In this document: one piece after another, positions 17,956-27,254 of the stretch
How the letters are laid out: the number at the start of each line of letters is the position of its first letter
Numbering within the stretch: the stretch's first letter is position 1
Source: Stutzerimonas stutzeri
GTDB taxonomy: Bacteria > Pseudomonadota > Gammaproteobacteria > Pseudomonadales > Pseudomonadaceae
DNA: 64,000 bases
NCBI RefSeq assembly: GCF_015291885.1
Contig: NZ_CP036186.1
Span: 372,001 to 436,000 of the forward strand
Direction of reading: 5' to 3'
Notes under the pieces: model-generated
Databases searched by the model: none
Told to the model about the DNA's origin: nothing
Seen by the model: the letters and a program-made list of their open reading frames with translations, nothing else
Translations under genes and position numbers: made by a program

Positions 17956-19686
17956 ATGGAACAGACAGGCGCTCGCCCGCTGAAAGTCTATCTGGCGGTC
18001 GGATTGCTGCAGGGTTTGGCGCTCTGGGCGGCCAGCGAGGCGTGGCCGCACGCTGCTGGCTGGCGGGTTGTGTGCTCGGCACTGCTGGCCTTCACGGTGA
18101 TTTGCGGCTGGCAGGTGCAGCTGCTCTGGGGCGGGCTGCGCGAGGCCGGACGCTGGCGCCTGGTGCTTGCCGCTGCTGCGTTGCCGGCCGTGCTGGCGGG
18201 CGGTCTCGCGTTGCAGTTCGAGCAGCCGCGCTGCTATTACCTGGGTGAAACCGTCGGCACCCTGCTGCTCTGGAGCAACCTGATCCTGGCCTATGTGCTG
18301 ACACCCTTCATCCAGGCGCGGGATATCGGTCATCGCTGGCGTGTCGACTACGCCGCGTTATACCGGCATGCCATCAACAACGGCCTGCTGCTGTTCATGG
18401 CGCTGCTTATGCTGGCGGCGTTCTGGCTGCTGATCTGGCTCTGGGCCGGCCTGTTCAAGCTGGTCGGCATCAGGATTTTCGCAACGCTGTTCGAGTCGTC
18501 CGGCTTTATCTGGGTGGCCAGCGCGACGGTCGTCGCCATCGGGCTGTGGATCGGTCTCGAGCGTGGCCAGGTGGTCGATGCGCTGCGCAACGTGCTGCAG
18601 GCGATGTGTCGCTTCCTGCTGCCGCTGACGGTGCTGATCCTGCTGATTTTCGTGGTCTGCCTGCCGTTCACCGGTCTGCAGCCGTTGTGGGAAACGCGCC
18701 ACGCGACGCCGATCCTGCTGGCCATGGTGTTCGCCCATGTCGCCCTGCTCAACGGCGTCATTCAGGATGGCCGGCAGGCGGTGCATTACCCGCGTGCGCT
18801 GCGCGTGCTGGTCGACGCCAGCTCCCTGTGCCTGCCGCTTCTGGCTGGTCTTGCGGTTTACGCACTGTGGCTGCGGATCGGTCAGTACGGACTCACGCCT
18901 GATCGGGTGGTGGCGGTTGGAGCGACCCTGGTGGCCCTGCTGCATGCGCTGGCGCTGATGGCGGCGGTGCTGCAACGGCGGGATGGCTGGTTGGCGGGCT
19001 TGCGCCGGAGCAACCCGCTGCTGGCGCTGGTTTCAGTGGCGCTGTTGCTGCTCATGCATCTGCCACCGTTGAGCCCGCTGCAGCTCAGCGCAGCCAACCA
19101 GTACCAGCGCCTGCTCGACGAGCAGGTGCCAGCAGAACGCACCGATCTCGGCGCACTGCGCTTTCAGCTGGGGCAACCCGGTCGCGACCATCTCGAAAAA
19201 CTGCGCCAGCGCCTGAGCCAACCGGGCGTCGCCGACGCGCGTCGGGAGCAACTGCAGGCGGACCTGCAACGACTGGACGGCGCGGACAACTACTGGAACT
19301 GGCGACACGCGCACGACATGGCCAATACCGCACCGGTGCCCTGGATCGGCGAGCCTCTAGAGGATGTCGGTGGCGGGTTGGCACAGGCCATCGCGACCCA
19401 GGGCTGTGACGGGGACTGCGCCCTGTTCGCCGTCGATCTGGATGACGACAGCCAGCCCGAGGTGCTGCTGCTACGCGGTGCGCGGCCGCGGATCGTGACG
19501 GTGCTGGGGCGTGGCGATACCGGTACTTGGCGATGGATCGGGCACCTTCGCACGACCGATCAGCAAACCCTCGACGGCGAGACCCTCAAGCAGCAGATCG
19601 AGCGTGGCGCTTTGCAGGTGGTAGCGCCGCGCTTCAAGGCGCTGGAGATCGACGGCATTCGGCTGGAGCCGGCAATCACCGAATAG
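17956..19686 (+). CDS. DUF4153 multi-pass membrane protein
   Basis: 576 residues. About ten to eleven hydrophobic helices fill residues 10-375 (for example LLFMALLMLAAFWLLIWLWA), matching DUF4153. The C-terminal 200 residues are hydrophilic with LRQRLSQPGVADARREQLQ and a beta-rich part, DDDSQPEVLLLRG, probably extracytoplasmic. Function is unknown. ATG 17956 follows AAAAGGA at good spacing; ATG 17950 is too close to it. It ends at a terminator shared with ilvD. Confidence 0.8.
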   Translation: MEQTGARPLKVYLAVGLLQGLALWAASEAWPHAAGWRVVCSALLAFTVICGWQVQLLWGGLREAGRWRLVLAAAALPAVLAGGLALQFEQPRCYYLGETVGTLLLWSNLILAYVLTPFIQARDIGHRWRVDYAALYRHAINNGLLLFMALLMLAAFWLLIWLWAGLFKLVGIRIFATLFESSGFIWVASATVVAIGLWIGLERGQVVDALRNVLQAMCRFLLPLTVLILLIFVVCLPFTGLQPLWETRHATPILLAMVFAHVALLNGVIQDGRQAVHYPRALRVLVDASSLCLPLLAGLAVYALWLRIGQYGLTPDRVVAVGATLVALLHALALMAAVLQRRDGWLAGLRRSNPLLALVSVALLLLMHLPPLSPLQLSAANQYQRLLDEQVPAERTDLGALRFQLGQPGRDHLEKLRQRLSQPGVADARREQLQADLQRLDGADNYWNWRHAHDMANTAPVPWIGEPLEDVGGGLAQAIATQGCDGDCALFAVDLDDDSQPEVLLLRGARPRIVTVLGRGDTGTWRWIGHLRTTDQQTLDGETLKQQIERGALQVVAPRFKALEIDGIRLEPAITE

Positions 19687-19698
19687 TCTGCTCAGCAT

Positions 19699-19730
19699 GA
19701 AAAAGCCCGACGCGAAGGTCGGGCTTTTCA
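19699..19730. terminator. Bidirectional terminator between DUF4153 gene and ilvD
   Basis: GCCCGAC (19705-19711) pairs with GTCGGGC (19718-19724) across a 6-base loop, with an A run before and a T run after, so the structure can terminate transcription from both convergent genes. Confidence 0.85.
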
Positions 19731-19753
19731 TTTACAGCGAGCAAGTCTGGCGA

Positions 19754-21592
19754 TCAGCCGTCCAGCATCGCCTTGTTGCGCACCGCACCCTTGTCGGCGC
19801 TGGTGGCGAGCAGGGCGTAGGCCTTGAGCGCCGTCGTCACCTTGCGGGTGCGCGGCTGGGCGGGCTTCCAGCCTTTCTTGTCCTGCTCGATGCGGCGGTG
19901 GGACAGTTCTTCATCGCTGACCTGCAGCTGGATGCTGCGGTTGGGAATGTCGATCAGCACCTTGTCGCCGTCCTGCACCAGGCCGATGGCGCCACCGGCA
20001 GCCGCTTCCGGCGATGCGTGGCCGATGGACAGGCCCGAAGTACCGCCGGAGAAGCGGCCATCGGTGAGCAGCGCGCAATCCTTGCCCAGTCCTTTGGACT
20101 TCAGGTACGAGGTCGGGTAAAGCATTTCCTGCATGCCCGGGCCGCCTTTCGGGCCTTCGTAGCGAATGATGACGATGTCGCCAGCCTTCACTTCGTCATT
20201 GAGGATGCCCTTCACGGCGCTGTCCTGGCTTTCGAAGATCTTCGCTGTGCCTTCGAACACGTGGATGGATTCGTCCACGCCCGCGGTTTTCACCACGCAG
20301 CCATCCAGTGCGATGTTGCCGTACAGCACGGCGAGGCCGCCTTCCTGCGAGTAGGCGTGCTCGACGCTGCGAATGCAGCCGTTTTCGCGGTCGTCATCCA
20401 GGCTGTCCCAGCGGGTCGACTGGCTGAACGCCGTTTGCGTCGGAATACCGGCCGGGCCTGCCTTGAAGAAGGTGTGCACCGCTTCGTCCTGGGTCTGGGT
20501 GATATCCCACTGCGCGATGCCTTCGGCAAGCGTCCGGCTATGCACGGTGGGCACGTCGGTGTGCAACAGGCCGCCACGGGCCAGTTCACCAAGAATGGAG
20601 AAGATCCCGCCGGCACGGTGCACGTCTTCCATGTGGTATTTCTGGATGTTCGGCGCGACCTTGCACAGCTGCGGCACCTTGCGCGACAGCGCGTCGATGG
20701 CGCGCAGGTCGAAATCGACCTCGGCTTCCTGAGCCGCTGCCAGCAGATGCAGGATGGTGTTGGTAGAGCCACCCATGGCGATATCGAGCGTCATGGCGTT
20801 CTCGAACGCACGGCGGCTGGCGATGTTGCGCGGCAGGACCGATTCGTCGCCTTCGCCGTAATAGCGCTGGCAAAGCTCGACGACGGTGCGGCCGGCGCGC
20901 AGGAACAGCTGCTCACGGTCGCTGTGGGTCGCCAGGGTCGAGCCATTGCCGGGCAGGGCTAGCCCCAAGGCTTCGGCCAGGCAGTTCATCGAGTTGGCGG
21001 TGAACATACCGGAGCAACTGCCGCACGTCGGGCAGGCGCTGCGCTCGTATTCGGCGACTTTTTCGTCAGAAGCGCTTTCATCGGCAGCGATGACCATGGC
21101 GTCGACCAGATCCAGGCCGTGGCTGGCCAGCTTGGTCTTGCCGGCTTCCATCGGGCCGCCGGAGACGAATACCACTGGGATGTTCAGGCGCAGCGCTGCC
21201 ATCAGCATGCCGGGGGTGATCTTGTCGCAGTTGGAGATGCAGACGATGGCGTCGGCGCAATGCGCGTTGACCATGTACTCCACCGAGTCGGCGATGATTT
21301 CGCGCGACGGCAGCGAATAGAGCATGCCGTCGTGGCCCATAGCGATGCCGTCGTCGACCGCGATGGTGTTGAACTCCTTGGCGACGCCGCCGTGCTTTTC
21401 GATCTCACGGGCGACCAGCTGACCGAGGTCCTTCAGGTGTACGTGACCGGGCACGAACTGGGTGAAGGAGTTGGCGATGGCGATGATCGGCTTCTTAAAG
21501 TCTTCGTCCTTCATGCCGGTGGCGCGCCACAGCGCGCGGGCACCGGCCATGTTGCGGCCGTGCGTGGAGGTTTTCGAACGGTAATCGGGCAT
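19754..21592 (-). CDS. ilvD: Dihydroxy-acid dehydratase
   Basis: 612 residues, full length. The iron-sulfur cysteines are in [15 protein letters not shown] and [20 protein letters not shown]; the C-terminal [20 protein letters not shown] is the family signature. It converts dihydroxy acids to 2-keto acids in isoleucine and valine synthesis. It is monocistronic, converging with the DUF4153 gene. Confidence 0.97.
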   Translation of the reverse strand: MPDYRSKTSTHGRNMAGARALWRATGMKDEDFKKPIIAIANSFTQFVPGHVHLKDLGQLVAREIEKHGGVAKEFNTIAVDDGIAMGHDGMLYSLPSREIIADSVEYMVNAHCADAIVCISNCDKITPGMLMAALRLNIPVVFVSGGPMEAGKTKLASHGLDLVDAMVIAADESASDEKVAEYERSACPTCGSCSGMFTANSMNCLAEALGLALPGNGSTLATHSDREQLFLRAGRTVVELCQRYYGEGDESVLPRNIASRRAFENAMTLDIAMGGSTNTILHLLAAAQEAEVDFDLRAIDALSRKVPQLCKVAPNIQKYHMEDVHRAGGIFSILGELARGGLLHTDVPTVHSRTLAEGIAQWDITQTQDEAVHTFFKAGPAGIPTQTAFSQSTRWDSLDDDRENGCIRSVEHAYSQEGGLAVLYGNIALDGCVVKTAGVDESIHVFEGTAKIFESQDSAVKGILNDEVKAGDIVIIRYEGPKGGPGMQEMLYPTSYLKSKGLGKDCALLTDGRFSGGTSGLSIGHASPEAAAGGAIGLVQDGDKVLIDIPNRSIQLQVSDEELSHRRIEQDKKGWKPAQPRTRKVTTALKAYALLATSADKGAVRNKAMLDG

Positions 21593-22094
21593 GACGGTTC
21601 CTGCGGCTGATCAGGTAAGCAAAAGTATGCGTATGGTGAGCAACGCCTGTGCCGGATGCAACGGAGGGTGACCGCGCGTTCGGAAGGGGCCGGGTCGAGG
21701 CGGGTAGACGCTCGTAGGGCCTGGGCTCAGTGTTCGCCGTGTGGTGAATGGCGAGATATCACCGATTCTACGCACGTTCCGGTGCTCGGGCCAGGCGGGA
21801 CGATTGCCGGTTCTGCGCTACCCCGCGTGCTAGCTGGCCGGCGCTGCTGGCGATGCCGTTCGTCCCGCCATTGCGTGCCCTCGAGGGCGCATCGACCGCT
21901 GGTCCGCTCGCCTGGCGAGCAGGCATCTGCTCGCTAGAGTCCAACCCCGACCGTTGCGCTGGCAAGCGCACCTTTTCTCTCGTGCCGTTGACCAACGAGC
22001 GGTCGCCTCACCATGCGTGCCTGTTCTAAGCAGTAGCAGGCTGCGGTCGGACGGTGGGTGTCCTTTATACCAACGATAAGAATGAGGAACGCAG
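21593..22094. other. 502-base region without a recognisable gene
   Basis: This stretch separates ilvD from the broken cutinase gene. Short open frames of up to 93 codons are present on both strands, but none has a good ribosome site or recognisable protein. TATACC near 22069-22075 could be part of the cutinase promoter. No repeat or hairpin with a T run stands out. A short inverted repeat around GCTCGCCTGGCGAGC (near 21907) is the only visible structure. Confidence 0.5.
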
Positions 22095-22942
22095 ATGCAC
22101 AAGATCTCACTTCGATACCTCGGCGCTGCCGCGTTGCTGGCTATATCAACCAGCGCGATGGCTGCTCCCCTGCCGGACACGCCGGTACGCCATTCCCATC
22201 CGTTTCGAACTTCGATAACTCCGGCCCATATGCGGTCAGTAGCCAAAGCGAAGGGCCCAACTGCCGTGTCTACCGGCCGCGCACGCTCGGCCAGAACGGC
22301 GTCAGGCATCCGATCATCCTCTGGGGCAACGGCACCGGTACCGGGCCAACGGCCTATTCCGGGTTGCTGACCCACTGGGCCAGTCACGGATTTGTAGTTG
22401 CTGCTGCGGAAACCTCCAACGCCGGTACCGGACGGGACATGCTCGCCTGCCTCGACTACCTGGTGCAGGAAAGCAACCGCACCTACGGTACCTATGTCGG
22501 TGTGCTGAACACCGGACGTGTCGCGACCTCTGGGCATTCCCAAGGTGGCGGCGGCTCGATCATGGCCGGTCAGGATGACCGTGTGCGGGTCACCGCGCCG
22601 ATCCAGCCCTACACCATCGGTCTCGGCCACAACCCGGCTTCACAGCGCAATCAGCGCGGGCCGATGTTCCTGATGTCGGGCGGTGCTGACACCATAGCCA
22701 TTCCTTATCTGAATGCGCAGCCGGTCTATTCCCGCGTCAATGTGCCGATCTTCTGGGGTGAGCGGCGCTATGTCAGCCATTTCGAACCGGTGGGTAATGG
22801 TGGCGCCTATCGCGGACCGACGACCGCCTGGTTCCGTTATCACCTGATGGAAGACGAGAGTGCGCGCAGTACCTTCTACGGGCGGCTCTGCCGCCTGTGC
22901 ACCAGTCTGCTCTGGAGCGTGGAGCGCAAGGGCATCGAGTAA
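22095..22942 (+). pseudogene. Secreted cutinase / PET-hydrolase-type serine esterase, frameshifted
   Basis: The signal peptide and first mature residues (MHKISLRYLGAAALLAISTS, ending AAPLPDTP) are in one frame; the rest, from TPFPSVSNFDNSGPYAVSSQ to the C-terminus, is in the +2 neighbour frame. Restoring one G in CCGGTACG near 22183-22187 joins them into about 282 residues. The catalytic elbow GHSQGGGG, the oxyanion-side GNGTGTGPTAYSG, the Asp region SGGADTIAIPYLN, the His of RYVSHFEPVG and the final cysteine pair before TSLLW are intact. The mature sequence strongly resembles P. mendocina cutinase, a polyester hydrolase exported by the Sec route. GAGGAAC precedes the ATG. A sequencing error at the G run is a real alternative. 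Confidence 0.85.
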
Positions 22943-22952
22943 GGGCAGGTGA

Positions 22953-22978
22953 GCGCAAGGCGGTCCGCCGCCTTGCGC
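22953..22978. terminator. Hairpin between the cutinase pseudogene and rlmI
   Basis: GCGCAAGGCGG (22953-22963) pairs perfectly with CCGCCTTGCGC (22968-22978) across a 4-base loop. There is no T run; it lies between convergent genes and may still serve as a transcription end or RNA-stabilising stem. Confidence 0.5.
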
Positions 22979-22993
22979 ACTGCGGATGGAGAA

Positions 22994-24190
22994 TCAGCTG
23001 TTGGGCAGGATGCGGCAGGTCAGGCTCTTGATGTAGCGGGTTTCCGGGATCGCCGGATGCACCGGATGATCCGGGCCCTGGGCGCCGCGTTCGAGCAGCT
23101 GGATATTGCGGTCCAGATGGCGTGCGCTGCCGAGCAGGATGTTCTGCAGGTGATCTTCTTCCAGGTGCATGGAGCAGCTGGCGCTGACCAGGATGCCGTC
23201 CTTGTTCAGCAGGCGCATGGCGGCCTCGTTAAGGCGGCGGTAGGCGGCCTCGCCGTTCTTGATGTCCTTCTTGCGCTTGATGAAGGCCGGTGGGTCGGTG
23301 ATGACTACGTCGAAGCGCTCCTCGGCGTTCTTCAGTTCCTTCATCGCTTCGAAGGCATCGCCTTCCACGCAGGTCATCTTCTCGGCCACGCCATTGAGTG
23401 CGGCATTGCGCTCGACGCCGTCCAGGGCGAAGGCTGAAGCGTCGACGCAGAATACTTCACTGGCGCCGAAGGCCGCGGCCTGTACGCCCCAGCCGCCGAT
23501 GTAGCTGAACAGGTCGAGTACGCGCTTGCCCTTCACGTATGGCGCCAGGCGCGCGCGGTTCATGCGGTGGTCGTAGAACCAGCCGGTCTTCTGGCCCTGC
23601 AGCACCGGCGCCTCGAACTTCACGCCGTTCTCTTCCAGCGCGACCCACTCCGGCACTACGCCGAACGCCGTATCGACGTAACGCTCCAGGCCTTCGGCAT
23701 CGCGGGCGCTGGAGTCGTTCTTCCACAGCACGCCGCGGGGCTTGAGCACCTGGACCAACGCCTCCAGCACGGCATCCTTGTTGCGCTCCATGGTGGCGGA
23801 GGCCAGCTGCACCACCAGATGATCGTGGAAGCGGTCCACCACCAGACCCGGCAGAAGATCGGAATCGCCATAGATCAGGCGGTAGCAGGGCTGATCGAAC
23901 AGGCGATCACGCAGCGACAGGGCGACCTGGATGCGATGCACCAGCAGCGACTTGTCCAGGCTGTGCTTGAGATCGCGCGACAGCAGGCGCGCGCAGATCA
24001 GGTTGTTTGGCGAGATGCCGACGATGCCCAGCGGCTTGCCGCCCGCTGCTTCCAGCACGGCCTGATCCCCGGCGGCGAAGCCGCTCAACGGTGTGGCTGC
24101 GGTGTCCACTTCGTTGCTGTAGACCCACAGATGACCGGCGCGCAGGCGGCGATCGGCGTTGGCTTTGAGGCGCAGGCTGGGCAGGGTCAT
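22994..24190 (-). CDS. rlmI: Class I SAM-dependent 23S rRNA methyltransferase, RlmI family
   Basis: 398 residues. An N-terminal PUA-like domain (LRAGHLWVYSNEV) is followed by a Rossmann methyltransferase with RVLDLFSYIGGWGVQAAAFG as SAM motif I, DVVITDPPAFIK as the catalytic DPPAF motif, and SASCSMHL with the conserved Cys. This is the order of RlmI (YccW), which makes m5C1962 in 23S rRNA. It is convergent with the cutinase pseudogene. Another related m5C methyltransferase specificity cannot be fully excluded. Confidence 0.87.
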   Translation of the reverse strand: MTLPSLRLKANADRRLRAGHLWVYSNEVDTAATPLSGFAAGDQAVLEAAGGKPLGIVGISPNNLICARLLSRDLKHSLDKSLLVHRIQVALSLRDRLFDQPCYRLIYGDSDLLPGLVVDRFHDHLVVQLASATMERNKDAVLEALVQVLKPRGVLWKNDSSARDAEGLERYVDTAFGVVPEWVALEENGVKFEAPVLQGQKTGWFYDHRMNRARLAPYVKGKRVLDLFSYIGGWGVQAAAFGASEVFCVDASAFALDGVERNAALNGVAEKMTCVEGDAFEAMKELKNAEERFDVVITDPPAFIKRKKDIKNGEAAYRRLNEAAMRLLNKDGILVSASCSMHLEEDHLQNILLGSARHLDRNIQLLERGAQGPDHPVHPAIPETRYIKSLTCRILPNS

Positions 24191-24292
24191 CGGCGGGGCT
24201 CCGGGAAAAAGACGGGCATTCTAAACGAGCTGCAGGCCACGCGCGCCGGCGCTGCCGGAAAATCCTCGCAGCGCCCGCCACGCATCGTCCGA

Positions 24293-24832
24293 TCAGGCGG
24301 ACAGGGCGTCGATCAGCGCCTGGCTGAACGCCGGGATGTCATCGGGCTTGCGGCTGCTGATCAGTTGACCGTCCACCACCACCTCCTGGTCCACCCAATC
24401 GGCGCCAGCGTTCTTCAGGTCGTCGGTAAGCGACGGCCAGCTGGTCATGCGCTTGCCCTTGACCAGCCCGGCGGAGATCAGCAGCCAGCCGCCGTGACAG
24501 ATCACCGCGATCGGCTTGTTCGCCGCGGCGGCGTCGCGCACCAGCTTTTGCGCGGTTTCGTCGGTGCGAATGGTGTCTGAGTTGACCACGCCGCCGGGTA
24601 GCAGCACGGCGTCATAGTCATTCATATCGAGGTCGTCGAAGGTCTTGTCCACGTGGAACTTGCTGGCCGGCGTGGTGTGGTTCCAGCCGGTCACTTCGCC
24701 GTTCTTGGCGGAGACGATCTGGGCTGTCGCGCCGGCCTTCTCCAGTGCCTCCTGGGGCCCGGTCAGCTCGACCTGCTCGAAGCCGTCAGTCACCAGGATC
24801 GCCACGCGCTTGCTTGTGAGAGGTTGGGTCAT
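24293..24832 (-). CDS. DJ-1/PfpI family protein (YhbO-like)
   Basis: 179 residues. ILVTDGFEQVELTGPQEAL provides the conserved Glu, and AVICHGGWLLISAGL is the nucleophile elbow with Cys followed by His; YDAVLLPGGVVN is the family strand. These proteins act as stress-related deglycases, chaperones or hydrolases; the exact activity is disputed. GGAGG lies seven bases before ATG 24832 but only one base before ATG 24838, so I chose the inner start (the outer one adds Met-Pro). Confidence 0.88.
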   Translation of the reverse strand: MTQPLTSKRVAILVTDGFEQVELTGPQEALEKAGATAQIVSAKNGEVTGWNHTTPASKFHVDKTFDDLDMNDYDAVLLPGGVVNSDTIRTDETAQKLVRDAAAANKPIAVICHGGWLLISAGLVKGKRMTSWPSLTDDLKNAGADWVDQEVVVDGQLISSRKPDDIPAFSQALIDALSA

Positions 24833-24961
24833 GGGCATGCCTCCGTTTGTCTGTCAGTAAGCTCGCAGAATGCGAGTCACTTGAAATGGGACCCGCTTCT
24901 CAGCCAAAGTTCGCCTTTTCGTGCCGATGGCACTTTGCCTCCTTCTTAGAGCGCCCCCTTC

Positions 24962-25828
24962 ATGGCCGTCGAACTTTCCGCCGAACAGATCCGCCGGGTG
25001 CTGCAAGGCATCAGCGTGCCACCGCAACCCCAGATCATGGTCGACCTGCAAATGGAGCAGGTCATGCCGGTACCGGATCTGAAGGCCATCGCGCGGCTGA
25101 TCAGCCAGGACCCGGGGCTTTCAGGGGCGCTACTCAAGCTGGTCAACTCGCCGCATTTCGGTCTGGCCAATCGCATCGCTTCAATTCAGCAGGCGGTGAA
25201 CCTGCTGGGCTGCAATTCGGTGATCAACCTGATCAATGCGCAGTCGATCAAGGGCGAGATGAGCGACGAGACCATCGTCACCCTCAGTCGCTTCTGGGAC
25301 AGCGCGCAGGACGTCGCCATGGCCTGCCTGACCCTGGCCAAGCGCATCGGCTACCAGTCGCCGGATGAGGCCTACACCCTCGGGCTGTTCCACAATTGCG
25401 GCATCCCGCTGATGCTCAAGCGCTTCCCCGGCTACATGAGTGTGCTGGAAGAGGCCTACGCCAGCACCGGAGACGGCCAGCGCATCGTCGATATTGAGAA
25501 TCGCGTGCTCAGCACCAACCATGCGGTGGTCGGCTACTTCACCGCCAAATCGTGGAACCTGCCGCTGCACCTGTGCGATGCCATCGCCAATCACCATAAC
25601 GCGCTGTCGCTGTTCGCCGACGACTCGGGGCGCGACGCGCCGATCAAGACGCTGCTGGCGATCCTCAAGATGGCCGAGCACATCTGCGCCTGTCATCGGG
25701 TGTTGGGCGCGCAGCCGGACGATCACGAGTGGGAGGGCATTTCGCAGCTAGTGCTCGAATACGTCGGGCTGTCGGAATACGATTTCGTCTGCCTCAAGGA
25801 AAGCATCCGCGAGCTGGGCGTGGGCTGA
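24962..25828 (+). CDS. HDOD domain protein
   Basis: 288 residues, nearly all one HDOD domain: MPVPDLKAIARLISQDPGLSG, LVNSPHFGLANRIASIQQAV, and LGLFHNCGIPLML. HDOD proteins lack phosphodiesterase activity and act as signalling scaffolds. There is no GGDEF, EAL or receiver domain attached. It lies directly upstream of mutM (57-base gap) in the same direction. Confidence 0.88.
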   Translation: MAVELSAEQIRRVLQGISVPPQPQIMVDLQMEQVMPVPDLKAIARLISQDPGLSGALLKLVNSPHFGLANRIASIQQAVNLLGCNSVINLINAQSIKGEMSDETIVTLSRFWDSAQDVAMACLTLAKRIGYQSPDEAYTLGLFHNCGIPLMLKRFPGYMSVLEEAYASTGDGQRIVDIENRVLSTNHAVVGYFTAKSWNLPLHLCDAIANHHNALSLFADDSGRDAPIKTLLAILKMAEHICACHRVLGAQPDDHEWEGISQLVLEYVGLSEYDFVCLKESIRELGVG

Positions 25829-25885
25829 CGCACTGGCGCCGGCCTGCTAAGGTCGGCATCCCTCCGCTGTCTCCAACGTCCCGCC

Positions 25886-26698
25886 ATGCCCGAACTCCCC
25901 GAAGTCGAAACTACCCGCCGTGGCATCGAGCCATACCTTGTCGGACAGCGTGTCAGCCGCGTGCTGGTGCGTGATCGGCGGCTGCGCTGGCCGATCCCGG
26001 AAGACCTCGATGTGCGCCTGTCCGGCCAATGTATCGAGGCCGTCGAGCGTCGCGCCAAGTATCTGCTGATCAAGGCCGAGACCGGCACGCTGATCGTTCA
26101 CCTGGGCATGTCCGGCAGCCTGCGCCTGGTGGACGCGGCATTGCCGGCGGCCAAGCACGAGCATGTCGATATCCTGCTGGAGTCCGGCCAGGCGCTGCGC
26201 TACACCGATCCACGGCGCTTCGGCGCCATGCTCTGGAGCCACGAGCCGCTCGCCCATGTGCTGCTCGCCAGCCTCGGCCCCGAGCCGCTCGGTGAGGATT
26301 TCGACGGCGACCGGCTGTATCGGCTATCCCGCGGCCGCAGCATGGCGGTCAAGCCGTTCATCATGGATAACGCCGTAGTGGTGGGCGTCGGCAACATCTA
26401 TGCGAGCGAGGCGCTGTTCGCCGCCGGAATCGACCCGCGGCGGCCGGCCGGAAGCATCTCGCGAGCGCGCTACCTCAAGCTGGGTGAGGAAATCCGGCGG
26501 ATACTGGCCATGGCCATCGAGCGCGGCGGCACCACGTTGCGCGATTTCGTCGGTGGCGACGGCAAGCCCGGCTACTTCCAGCAGGAATTGTTCGTCTATG
26601 GACGCAACGGTGAGTTCTGCAAAAATTGCGGTACCACCTTGCGCGAGATCCGCCTTGGTCAGCGTGCCAGCGTTTATTGCCACCGCTGCCAGCGCTGA
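25886..26698 (+). CDS. mutM: Formamidopyrimidine-DNA glycosylase
   Basis: 270 residues. The mature N-terminus [12 protein letters not shown] has the catalytic Pro and Glu; [14 protein letters not shown] is the helix-two-turn-helix; the C-terminal zinc finger has CKNCG and CHRCQR pairs. It removes 8-oxoguanine from DNA by base excision repair. Confidence 0.97.
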   Translation: MPELPEVETTRRGIEPYLVGQRVSRVLVRDRRLRWPIPEDLDVRLSGQCIEAVERRAKYLLIKAETGTLIVHLGMSGSLRLVDAALPAAKHEHVDILLESGQALRYTDPRRFGAMLWSHEPLAHVLLASLGPEPLGEDFDGDRLYRLSRGRSMAVKPFIMDNAVVVGVGNIYASEALFAAGIDPRRPAGSISRARYLKLGEEIRRILAMAIERGGTTLRDFVGGDGKPGYFQQELFVYGRNGEFCKNCGTTLREIRLGQRASVYCHRCQR

Positions 26699-26810
26699 GC
26701 GCATCGCAACTGCGCGGGCGTTGACGGCGTTCACGCCCAGCGGCCCCCAGCCACTGCTATAGTGCCCGCCACAACTAAAATTGCCGCGTTCACAGCTGAA
26801 GGACCACACC

Positions 26811-27152
26811 ATGAAACTGTTCCGCTCCACCGCTGTTGTCTTGGCTCTGACTACTGGCCTGCTGGCAATGCCGGCGTATGCGGAGTCGGTTCCGCAGAAT
26901 GCCAGTGGCGACCCGATGTATACCGTCGAAGCGCCGAAGGCCTACTCCATGATCGGGGATCTGGTCATCGCTCGTCCGCTGCTGATCGCCGCGACTGCCA
27001 TCGGCGCGGCCGCATTCGTCGTCAGCCTGCCGTTCACCGCGCTGGGTGGCAACGTTGGCGAGGCCGGCAAGGCTCTTGTGGTCGAGCCGGGCAAAGCTGC
27101 TTTCGTCCGTTGCCTGGGCTGCACCACTACTGGCTACGGCGCCCAGCATTGA
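26811..27152 (+). CDS. Small exported or membrane protein of unknown function
   Basis: 113 residues with a signal peptide ending in MPAYAES and one further hydrophobic stretch ([24 protein letters not shown]). The C-terminus has two Cys in CLGC. I recognise it only as a conserved pseudomonad type, without known role. AAGGA precedes ATG 26811; the in-frame upstream start at 26781 has no ribosome site. It lies between mutM and the Na/Pi transporter. Confidence 0.75.
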   Translation: MKLFRSTAVVLALTTGLLAMPAYAESVPQNASGDPMYTVEAPKAYSMIGDLVIARPLLIAATAIGAAAFVVSLPFTALGGNVGEAGKALVVEPGKAAFVRCLGCTTTGYGAQH

Positions 27153-27254
27153 TCGACATCATCCGCGTCGCGACTGGCCAGGCGTGAGCCTTCCGGTCGC
27201 GAAGCCGCTACAGTAGGCTTCGCCTCCTATCCCCGCGCCGCGAAGCCTTCGTCC

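Noticed and set aside
21656..22029. Short plus-strand open frames between ilvD and the cutinase
   Set aside because: No ribosome site, no hydrophobic or conserved pattern, Arg-rich composition; not supported as genes.
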